From Opitutaceae bacterium UBA2377 (GTDB lineage: Bacteria; Verrucomicrobiota; Verrucomicrobiia; Opitutales; Opitutaceae): 64,000 nucleotides of DNA. Shown here in pieces: positions 44,381-51,444 of the stretch; the stretch's first letter is position 1, and each line of letters begins with the position of its first letter. The notes beneath the pieces were generated by a model that saw only the letters and a program-made list of their open reading frames with translations, ran no database searches and was not told the DNA's origin. The translations under genes were made by a program, and so were the position numbers. The DNA is taken from assembly GCA_002344205.1 (NCBI GenBank), contig DDSZ01000019.1:67728-131727 (forward strand), written 5' to 3'.

Positions 44381-44493
44381 GCTCCGGGAAAGCACCCGCC
44401 AGCAGGCCGCCTGCCCGGGCATCACTTGGTTTAACTGCATGAGTCCATGTCGGTAGTCGCGTTGATTCGATTGTTCCGCGGGCCCCCGGGTAG

Positions 44494-44515
44494 GGGCCGT
44501 TATCCTTAACGGCCC
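44494..44515. repeat. Hairpin upstream of the deoxyribosyltransferase-like gene
   Basis: Arms GGGCCGTTA (44494-44502) and TAACGGCCC (44507-44515) close a four-base loop. It lies 77 bases before the start at 44592. There is no following T run in either direction, so a leader structure or operator is more likely than a terminator. Confidence 0.4.
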
Positions 44516-44591
44516 GTGCCTCGATCATCTGCGCCCCAGTTTGGCGTTGTCGCGGGGCGCGGTTCGCGGCTTCCTCGACGGCACCCCGCCG

Positions 44592-45284
44592 ATGAAGAAA
44601 AAACAGCACAGCTACACGGTTTATTTCGGCAGCGAGCTCTTCAACCTGAAGCACCTCATCGGCAACGCCTACCTCGCCGAGGCCATCTACGAGAAATCCC
44701 ACGGCAAATACCTCTGCCGCCTGCCGCAGGACTTCGAGCCGCGCGGCAAAACCGCCCGCACCGTGCGCGACCAGGCCATCCGCGCCCTGCTCGACTGCGA
44801 CCTCGGCCTCTTCTGCTACGACGGTGCCGAGCCCGACACCGGCACGGTCGTCGAGTTCATGCTCGCCAAATTTGCCGACATCCCGGCCGTCATCCTGCGC
44901 AGCGACATCCGCCGCGGCGGCGACGGACCCGATCCTTGGGACCTCATGTCGAGTTTCTTCCCGCGGTGCGTGCAGGTGGCGGCCAACAGCCTCAGCAGCT
45001 ACCAGGCGCTGATGAAACACCGTCATCGCCGGCTCGACGAGGTCATCCGCCTCGCCGGCCAGCACAGCTCGGCCGATGCGCAGGCCATGTGTGAGCAGGT
45101 TGCCGCCGCCTGCGTGCGGGCCTTCGATCGCGTGCTTACGATCGAACCCGTGATGCCGAAGCACCTGCGCGAGGAGGTTTACCACTGGCTCGCCCTCATG
45201 CCCGACCTGCGCGGCAAGGAAAAGGCCCTCCGCAAGGAACTCGAAGCCATCCTCGAACGGAAAGTGGAGAAAGACCTGTTGTGA
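44592..45284 (+). CDS. Nucleoside 2-deoxyribosyltransferase-like protein
   Basis: 230 residues from ATG 44592. The N-terminal Rossmann-like half matches the nucleoside deoxyribosyltransferase fold: YTVYFGSELFNLKHLIGN, a nucleotide/sugar-contacting aspartate region CDLGLFCYDGAEPD, and the catalytic-type Glu in GTVVEFMLA. The C-terminal half is helical. Such enzymes exchange bases between deoxyribonucleosides (nucleotide salvage). The next gene, on the same strand, is upp (uracil salvage), which supports this role. The first unit of a heptamer repeat array overlaps the stop codon. Confidence 0.78.
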   Translation: MKKKQHSYTVYFGSELFNLKHLIGNAYLAEAIYEKSHGKYLCRLPQDFEPRGKTARTVRDQAIRALLDCDLGLFCYDGAEPDTGTVVEFMLAKFADIPAVILRSDIRRGGDGPDPWDLMSSFFPRCVQVAANSLSSYQALMKHRHRRLDEVIRLAGQHSSADAQAMCEQVAAACVRAFDRVLTIEPVMPKHLREEVYHWLALMPDLRGKEKALRKELEAILERKVEKDLL

Positions 45285-45432
45285 TTTTCGATTTTGGATT
45301 CTCGATTTTCGATTTCAGGCTGGGTGCGCCGCTCCTGAGCTTGGCGCGACCTCCGTCACGGGAAACCTTGGACACCCACTAAACGCCACCTGCGCCGCCC
45401 AATCGAAAATCAAGAATCCAAAATCGAAAATT
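45283..45432. repeat. Inverted pair of heptamer arrays (GATTTTC type) between the deoxyribosyltransferase and upp genes
   Basis: Left array: five heptamers in strict register (45283-45317), unit GATTTTC with variants GATTTTG, GATTCTC and GATTTCA. Right array (45398-45432): units on the complementary pattern, GAAAATC, AAGAATC, CAAAATC, GAAAATT. The 31-base cores 45284-45314 and 45401-45431 are inverted repeats with one mismatch. About 86 bases of GC-rich sequence lie between. The left array overlaps the upstream stop codon and the right one ends five bases before the upp ATG. Confidence 0.85.
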
Positions 45433-45437
45433 CCCCC

Positions 45438-46052
45438 ATGCTCCACGTCCTCCAGCATCCGCTCGCCGCGCACATCATCACCCACCTGCGGGACGAGACC
45501 ACCAAGCCCGCCACCTTCCGCACGCTCGCCTACCAGGTCGGGCTGCTCCTCGCCGTCGAGGCGACGCGTGACCTCGCCACGAAGGACAAAGTCATCCGCA
45601 CGCCACTGGAGCCGCACACCGGCCGCGTGCTCGCCAAACCGCTTGTGGTTGTGCCCATCCTGCGCGCCGGGCTCGGCATGGTGCAGCCCTTTCTCGACAT
45701 CTTTCCCGACGTGAGCGTGGGCTACATCGGCCTCGAGCGCGACCACGAGACCGCCGTCGCCCGCAGCTACTACTGCAAGCTCCCGCCGCTCGCCGGCACG
45801 CGCGTCGTCGTAGTGGATCCCATGCTGGCCACCGGCGGCTCCGCCGCGCAGGCGCTCACCGTCGTGAAGCAAGCCGGGGCAAAGGATCTCGTTTTCGTGA
45901 GCATCGTCGCCAGCCCCGAAGGCGTGGCGGCCGTGCAGGCCAAGCACCCGGACGTGCCGCTCTACACCGCCGCGCACGACCGCGAGCTCAACACAAAGAA
46001 ATACATCCTCCCCGGCCTCGGCGACTTCGGCGACCGGCTGTATGGGACGTGA
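45438..46052 (+). CDS. upp: Uracil phosphoribosyltransferase
   Basis: 204 residues, full length for the family (about 208). Seen: the N-terminal HPLAAHIITHLRDETT, the flexible-loop region, VPILRAGLGM, the PRPP-binding loop VVVVDPMLATGGSA, and the C-terminal uracil-binding segment AAHDRELNTKKYILPGLGDFGDR. The enzyme makes UMP from uracil and PRPP in pyrimidine salvage. It follows a deoxyribosyltransferase-like gene on the same strand. The spacer is filled by inverted heptamer arrays that end right before this start codon, so they may shape its mRNA leader. Confidence 0.96.
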   Translation: MLHVLQHPLAAHIITHLRDETTKPATFRTLAYQVGLLLAVEATRDLATKDKVIRTPLEPHTGRVLAKPLVVVPILRAGLGMVQPFLDIFPDVSVGYIGLERDHETAVARSYYCKLPPLAGTRVVVVDPMLATGGSAAQALTVVKQAGAKDLVFVSIVASPEGVAAVQAKHPDVPLYTAAHDRELNTKKYILPGLGDFGDRLYGT

Positions 46053-46162
46053 AGACCTGAGCTATGGATTTAACCGCAATGCACACATAGGATACAGAGA
46101 CTGGCCGGGCTTGCCCGACTCAAGCCTATCATCAAAGTGCAGGATATAACGTTGGACATATC

Positions 46163-46696
46163 GTGAAAATCTCCGACCTCCTTAAGCTCGTTTCCGACCT
46201 AAAGAATCAGGGCGTGAATGTGATTGATGTAGCGAAGTTCGAAGAGTTGCTGCAGCAGACGCAAGCGACCGAGACGAATCATGCGGAGTGGAATTTGAAA
46301 GTCACAGAGCTAAAACACCAATCCAAGCTTGCGGAATACGGTGCCACCCAGGAGATGAGTCGGCGCCTACTTGACGCGGCTATTAGTTTTGCAGCCGCGA
46401 CGTTAAAATCCGCGCTCCTAATAAATGGTGGAGCGGCGGTTGCGATATTAGCATACCTAGGAAATCGGCATACCGAAGAGTCGGGTATTTTTCCGGCTTC
46501 ACTAGCGTTCTTTACTGGCGGGGTCCTCTTCGCCGCAATCGCCGCGGGGTTTTCATACATTACCCAGATTTGTTACGCAGAAGCAGGATTTTCAAAGTGG
46601 GGAAATCGCTTTCGTTTGGTAGCGGGCGGCTTTATCGTTGCAGCCTACTGCGCATTCGCGCTGGGGTCTTATACAGCTTATGTTGGATTCAACTGA
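46163..46696 (+). CDS. Low-GC membrane protein of unknown function
   Basis: 177 residues from GTG 46163. An N-terminal cytoplasmic helical part (about 1-75, heptad-like: LLKLVSDLKNQGVNVIDVAKFEELL) is followed by three hydrophobic helices (about 85-103, 111-133 and 145-172). Codon use and GC content (below half by eye) are unlike every neighbour, which points to horizontal transfer. No family was recognised. The build, a coiled-coil head on a small membrane bundle, is also seen in membrane effectors of conflict systems such as SLATT proteins, but no signature was found and no partner gene is adjacent. Spacers on both sides carry parts of dispersed-repeat sequence. Confidence 0.7.
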   Translation: MKISDLLKLVSDLKNQGVNVIDVAKFEELLQQTQATETNHAEWNLKVTELKHQSKLAEYGATQEMSRRLLDAAISFAAATLKSALLINGGAAVAILAYLGNRHTEESGIFPASLAFFTGGVLFAAIAAGFSYITQICYAEAGFSKWGNRFRLVAGGFIVAAYCAFALGSYTAYVGFN

Positions 46697-46790
46697 GGCA
46701 CCCAATGGGGTTCAGGAGCATATCCGGATCATCCGCGAAATCCGTGGTAAAACTCCGATTTTGACCTGCCGGGAATCAAAAGCAGGGCGC

Positions 46791-46817
46791 AAAAAGCCCC
46801 GGACTTGCGTCCGGGGC
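46791..46817 (-). terminator. Rho-independent terminator of the DUF481 gene
   Basis: A 9-base-pair perfect stem (46796-46804 with 46809-46817) with loop TTGC; the minus strand continues with five T. It lies about 29 bases past the DUF481 stop. Confidence 0.92.
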
Positions 46818-46845
46818 CGGGTGATTGGGTGTGCGGCCGATCCGC

Positions 46846-47922
46846 TTAGCGCCAGTTCAGGATGAGGCGCGTGTAATAGGTGGTGTCCATGTCCTTCCGG
46901 CCGGGCTGCGGGCGGCTGTTGAACTGGTTGTTCAGGCCGACGCGCAGTTTCCAGAAGCCGGCGGACAGCGGGATCTCGAAGGCGGAATCGTGCACGAAGC
47001 GGTAGTCCGCAAAGTCGTCGATCGAGGGCAGGTATTGCAGGTCGGTGACGAGGTTGGTGAAGCTGCCGACCTTGAAGACGTTGTTCAGGCCGAGCGAAGC
47101 CACCGCGCCGCCGTTGTCGGCGCCGGTGCTGTAGCTCTCGAAGCGATAACCGGCACCCACGCGGACGTTGAGTTCCTGGCGGTCGTTCTTGATCGCGCGG
47201 TATTTGAAACCGGCGTCGGTCGTCGAGCGCAGGTCCACGCCCTCGACGTTGTCGCGCTCCAGCTCCTGGCGCATGAACCAGCCGGCGTGCTCGGAGAAGA
47301 AGGTGGAGTAGTCCACGCCGACGATCAGCTCGTCGGCGGTCTTGGTCTCGACGCCGGCGGCGTCCTCGGACGAGGCGTAGTTGGTCGTGCCGTAGAACTT
47401 GAGGGCATCCTTCTGGCCCTTGAGGGTGGCGGTGAAGCCCGCGGCGAGGCCGGTGGCGTTGGTGTTGCCGCTGCGGCCGGTGAGATCGAAGGTCGTCTGG
47501 AGGGACCACTTGCGGTCGCGGGCGGCGAGGTCGGCCTTCATGGCGGTGACCTGCGGGTCTTCGCCGCCGGGGCCCCACGAGGCGGCGACCTTGGCGACCT
47601 GCGTGGTGAGCACGCCGTCGGCGCCGGCGATCTTGATGGTGTCGCCCTCGCCGGCCACGGTGCCCTCGAGCACGGTGCCGCTGGCCAGGCGCACAAAGAC
47701 CGGCGCATCGGTGCTGATGGCCGTAACCTCGCTCTGCTTGATGACGAGGTCGCCCGCGAAATCGGTGGTCAGGTGGACCTTGCCGTCCTCGATCTTGGTG
47801 ACCTTGCCGACGAGGCGCGCGCCATTCTTGGTCTCAACCACATCGGCCGCCAACGGCGCCGCGATCATCAGGGCAAAGGAAACGAGGGCGAGGACCGCCC
47901 GGAGGGTGTTTTTCAGGTGCAT
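46846..47922 (-). CDS. DUF481 family outer-membrane beta-barrel protein
   Basis: 358 residues from ATG 47922 with a signal peptide (about 1-26, ending PLAAD). A small N-terminal beta domain (DVVETKNGARLVGKVTKIEDGKV-like, residues 27-110) is followed by a DUF481 barrel region rich in alternating strands. It opens with WSLQTTFDLTGRSGNTN and ends in YTRLILNWR; the family usually ends with an aromatic or hydrophobic residue. DUF481 proteins are presumed outer-membrane proteins of unknown function, often salt-induced. It has a clear terminator. A 209-base spacer separates it from the divergent methyltransferase gene. Confidence 0.9.
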   Translation of the reverse strand: MHLKNTLRAVLALVSFALMIAAPLAADVVETKNGARLVGKVTKIEDGKVHLTTDFAGDLVIKQSEVTAISTDAPVFVRLASGTVLEGTVAGEGDTIKIAGADGVLTTQVAKVAASWGPGGEDPQVTAMKADLAARDRKWSLQTTFDLTGRSGNTNATGLAAGFTATLKGQKDALKFYGTTNYASSEDAAGVETKTADELIVGVDYSTFFSEHAGWFMRQELERDNVEGVDLRSTTDAGFKYRAIKNDRQELNVRVGAGYRFESYSTGADNGGAVASLGLNNVFKVGSFTNLVTDLQYLPSIDDFADYRFVHDSAFEIPLSAGFWKLRVGLNNQFNSRPQPGRKDMDTTYYTRLILNWR

Positions 47923-48131
47923 GGCTAGGGAGAAAAAGGTGACCAAAGACCGGATTTGCAACCCGGTGTCAATCCGGAGCACCCCGGTTGGCGGCCAAAT
48001 CACGGGTATTTGACCACCGCGGTGAAGACGGCCCGGGGATCCGGGGTTCTTCGCGCCCGCCGGCCACGGCGCCGGCGCCGGCCGGTCTGTTCGTGGTTTA
48101 CCCGCCCCGCGGCGCCCATCAACGTGCGGGC

Positions 48132-49037
48132 ATGACTCCGGAACGTCCCGCCCTCATCGTCGCCGACCGCTGGCAGGAATACCAGTTGCTCGACTGCGGC
48201 GATGGCATGAAGCAGGAGCGCTGGGGCGCGCACACCCTCGTGCGGCCCGACCCCCAGATCATCTGGCCGCGGTCGGGCGTGGCACCGGGCGCGAAGTGGA
48301 CCGGCTGGGACGGCTTCTATCACCGCAGCGAGAAAGGCGGCGGCAAATGGGAATATCGCCGGCCCCTGCCCGACCACTGGACGATCAGTTACGCGCCGCT
48401 CAAGCTCACCTTCAAGATCCATCCCACCAGCTTCAAGCATACCGGACTCTTCCCCGAGCAGGCGGTAAACTGGGAATGGTGCAGCGCCCAGATTGTGCGC
48501 AAGTGCGCACAATTGGGCCGCCCGGTCAGCGTGCTCAACCTCTTCGGCTACACCGGCGCGGCCACCTGCGCCGCCGCCGCCGCGGGTGCGAGCGTGTGCC
48601 ATGTGGATGCCGCCGAGGGCATGGTGAAATGGTGCCGCGAAAACGCCGCCCTCAGCGGTCTCGCCGACGCGCCCATCCGCTACATCACCGACGACTGCCT
48701 CAAGTTCGTGCGCCGCGAGCTCAAGCGCGGCCGGAAATACGACGCCATCATCATGGACCCGCCCACCTACGGCCGCGGCAGCACCGGCGAGATGTGGCGG
48801 CTCGAGGACCACCTGTGGCCGCTGCTGGAAGAATGCGGCCAACTGCTGAGCGACACCCCGCTCTTTTTCCTCATCAACGCCTACACCGCCCGCCTCTCGC
48901 CCACCGTCGTCGCCAACCTCCTCGCCGCCCTGCTCGGCCACCGCGGCGGCAAGATCACCGCCGGCGAAGTCGGCCTGCCCATCCAGCGCGACGGGAAGGT
49001 CCTCCCCTGCGGCATCTACGGCCGCTGGGAGGCGTAA
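48132..49037 (+). CDS. Class I SAM-dependent (r)RNA methyltransferase, RlmI/RlmK-like
   Basis: 301 residues from ATG 48132. The N-terminal part is unusual for RlmI-type enzymes in lacking an obvious PUA domain. The SAM-binding fold shows VLNLFGYTGAATCAAAAAGA (motif I), VDAAEGMVKWCRENA and the catalytic-loop motif IIMDPPTYGRG. The DPPT/F motif and layout match the COG1092 group, which methylates cytosine C5 in 23S rRNA. The exact target cannot be read. It is divergent from the DUF481 gene; the 209-base spacer between them shows no repeat. Confidence 0.85.
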   Translation: MTPERPALIVADRWQEYQLLDCGDGMKQERWGAHTLVRPDPQIIWPRSGVAPGAKWTGWDGFYHRSEKGGGKWEYRRPLPDHWTISYAPLKLTFKIHPTSFKHTGLFPEQAVNWEWCSAQIVRKCAQLGRPVSVLNLFGYTGAATCAAAAAGASVCHVDAAEGMVKWCRENAALSGLADAPIRYITDDCLKFVRRELKRGRKYDAIIMDPPTYGRGSTGEMWRLEDHLWPLLEECGQLLSDTPLFFLINAYTARLSPTVVANLLAALLGHRGGKITAGEVGLPIQRDGKVLPCGIYGRWEA

Positions 49038-49130
49038 ACCAAACAAGCCGAGATGTGGAAATCAGGAAAACCGGACCTGATGCCGTCTCCATCGGATACG
49101 ATTGTGACTTACCCAAAGAAGTGACCGTAA

Positions 49131-49177
49131 GGCAGGGCCCGACCTCCGGGCGGGCCGCTCGGAGATCGGCCCCTACC
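49131..49177. repeat. Imperfect inverted repeat in the spacer after the methyltransferase gene
   Basis: Arms of 18 bases (49131-49148 and 49160-49177) match at 15 positions and flank an 11-base GC-rich loop. It lies in the 261-base spacer 49038-49298 between convergent genes. It looks like a REP-type dispersed element. Nothing else was recognised in that spacer. Confidence 0.5.
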
Positions 49178-49298
49178 CAGCTCACGTCTATCGTCACTCC
49201 TATTTGAAATCATCAATAAGGGTGACTGCGCTTGGCTCGAAGTTTTGGACGCAGCTCGATTCCAACCTTCCTGCTTTCCACATTCCCTCCCCGGCCAC

Positions 49299-49757
49299 TC
49301 ACCGATACTGCGCCAGCTCGAGGATGACCCCGTCGGGGTCGAGGAAGTAAACGAGCGTCTTCTCACCCTGGTCGTGCTGCACCACGCCGGCCGGCACGCG
49401 CACCGGCTCGCTGAAAAACTCCACGCCGGCCGCGCGCAACCTCGCCGTCACGGCCGCGATGTCATCCACCCGCAGGGCGATGTGCCGCAGTCCGGCGGTG
49501 TTGGCGCAGGAATTGGCCGCCGCCGCTTCGCCCGCCGGGGTTTCGTAGCGCAGCAGCTCGATCCGCGGCTCGCCGTCCGGGGCCACGACATAGGCCACGC
49601 GGCCCTTCACGCCCTTCAGCCCCACGATCCGGTCGATCCACTCGCCCTCCAGTGAGGCCTCCTTCATCAGCCGGAAGCCCAACAGCTCCGTGTAAAAGCG
49701 CACCGACCGCTCCAGGTCGGCCACGACGATGTTGATATGGTCAATGGCACGGATCAT
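49299..49757 (-). CDS. VOC family protein (glyoxalase I-like)
   Basis: 152 residues from ATG 49757, covering two beta-alpha-beta-beta-beta units of the vicinal-oxygen-chelate fold. Seen: IDHINIVVADLERSVRFYTELLGF, RIELLRYE, LRHIALRVDDI and VYFLDPDGVILELAQY. The metal ligands expected in glyoxalase-type enzymes are present: His7, Glu near 69, His near 93 and Glu near 149. The substrate is uncertain. A methylglyoxal synthase gene lies 11 kb away, so a glyoxalase role is conceivable but not supported by linkage. It is divergent from the SIS gene. Confidence 0.88.
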   Translation of the reverse strand: MIRAIDHINIVVADLERSVRFYTELLGFRLMKEASLEGEWIDRIVGLKGVKGRVAYVVAPDGEPRIELLRYETPAGEAAAANSCANTAGLRHIALRVDDIAAVTARLRAAGVEFFSEPVRVPAGVVQHDQGEKTLVYFLDPDGVILELAQYR

Positions 49758-49812
49758 CGGTGCCCGCCACTTTTGCCGCGACATCCGCCAAGGGAAGGCT
49801 TTTCTCTGCGGC

Positions 49813-50541
<729 letters not shown>

Positions 50542-50552
50542 TTTCCCTGCGG

Positions 50553-51437
50553 ATGAAAATCGGCGTTGATGGCGGCGGCACCAAGACGGAGCTGATTCTG
50601 GTCGATCCGGCCGGCGGCATTGTCGCCCGGCACACCGGCCCCGGTTGCAATCCCAGCCTGCTCGGCCCCGCAGGCGCCCGCGAACAACTGCGCGCGCTGC
50701 TACGGCAACTGCTCGCACAGGCCACGGGACCGGTGGAAATCACCGCCCTGCACCTCTACATGGCCGGTGCGCCCGCCTTCTGGCGCGAAACCGGCGACGA
50801 ACTGAACAATTTCGGCCGCGTGATCACCGGCGACGATTCGCTCCCGGTGCTGGAACTAGCAACCGGCGGCGGACCGGGCCTTGTCCTGCACGCCGGCACC
50901 GGCTCGTTTGTCGCCGCGCGCGGCTTCGACGGTTCGCTGCACTACGCGGGCGGACTCGGCTGGCGCTTCGGCGACCCCGGCAGCGGCCACGACCTCGGCC
51001 GACGCGCCCTCGCCGCGGGGCTGTTGGAACTGCAGGGCTGGGCGCCGCGCACCGCGCTGGCCGATGCGGTCGTCCGGCATACCGGCATCGCGGACTACGC
51101 CGCCAACTCGCGTTATTTCTACACGACCGAGGACGCCAACGCCCGCCTCGCCGCCTTCGCGCCGGCGGTGCTCGACCTCGCGCGGGCCGGCAACGCCCCG
51201 GCGCAGACCGCCCTGGCCGGAACGCTCACCGATTTCGTCTCCCTCGCCCGTAGCGTCACCACACGGCTGTTCGGCGAAACGCCGGTCGTCTGCGGCGTGA
51301 GCGGTGCCATTCTCAACCACGAGGTGTCCGCCATCACCCTGCGCGCCCTCGCCGCCTCGCCGCCCTGGCCAGTGGAATTTCGCTTCCTCACTGATCCCCC
51401 CATCGAAGGCGTCCGCCGCCTGCTCACACGACTTTGA
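50553..51437 (+). CDS. BadF/BadG/BcrA/BcrD ATPase family sugar kinase (N-acetylglucosamine kinase-like)
   Basis: 294 residues of the ASKHA fold. Phosphate-1 motif GVDGGGTKTELILVD at the N-terminus, then GPGCNPS, ITGDDSLPVLELATGGGPG, HAGTGSFVAARG, GLGWRFGDPGSGHDLGRRAL and the adenosine-site VVCGVSGAIL. The GWRFGDPGSG motif is typical of N-acetylglucosamine kinases of the NAGK type rather than of the Fe-S-linked benzoyl-CoA reductase subunits. It probably makes GlcNAc-6-phosphate or a related amino-sugar phosphate. It lies between the SIS-domain gene and the beta-mannosidase gene with gaps of only 11 and 7 bases. Confidence 0.87.
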   Translation: MKIGVDGGGTKTELILVDPAGGIVARHTGPGCNPSLLGPAGAREQLRALLRQLLAQATGPVEITALHLYMAGAPAFWRETGDELNNFGRVITGDDSLPVLELATGGGPGLVLHAGTGSFVAARGFDGSLHYAGGLGWRFGDPGSGHDLGRRALAAGLLELQGWAPRTALADAVVRHTGIADYAANSRYFYTTEDANARLAAFAPAVLDLARAGNAPAQTALAGTLTDFVSLARSVTTRLFGETPVVCGVSGAILNHEVSAITLRALAASPPWPVEFRFLTDPPIEGVRRLLTRL

Positions 51438-51444
51438 ATCACCA

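Noticed and set aside
44494..44515. The nine-base-pair hairpin as a terminator of the acylase gene
   Set aside because: No T run follows on either strand and it lies about 160 bases after the stop codon.
44338..44591. A tRNA or other RNA gene in the structured spacer before the deoxyribosyltransferase gene
   Set aside because: No cloverleaf, no T-loop consensus and no CCA end could be found.
45283..45432. The heptamer arrays as a CRISPR array
   Set aside because: Units are seven bases, contiguous and without unique spacers, and there are no cas genes.
46163..46696. Calling the low-GC membrane protein a SLATT or phage-defence effector
   Set aside because: Only the general build is similar; no family motif and no partner enzyme gene lies next to it.
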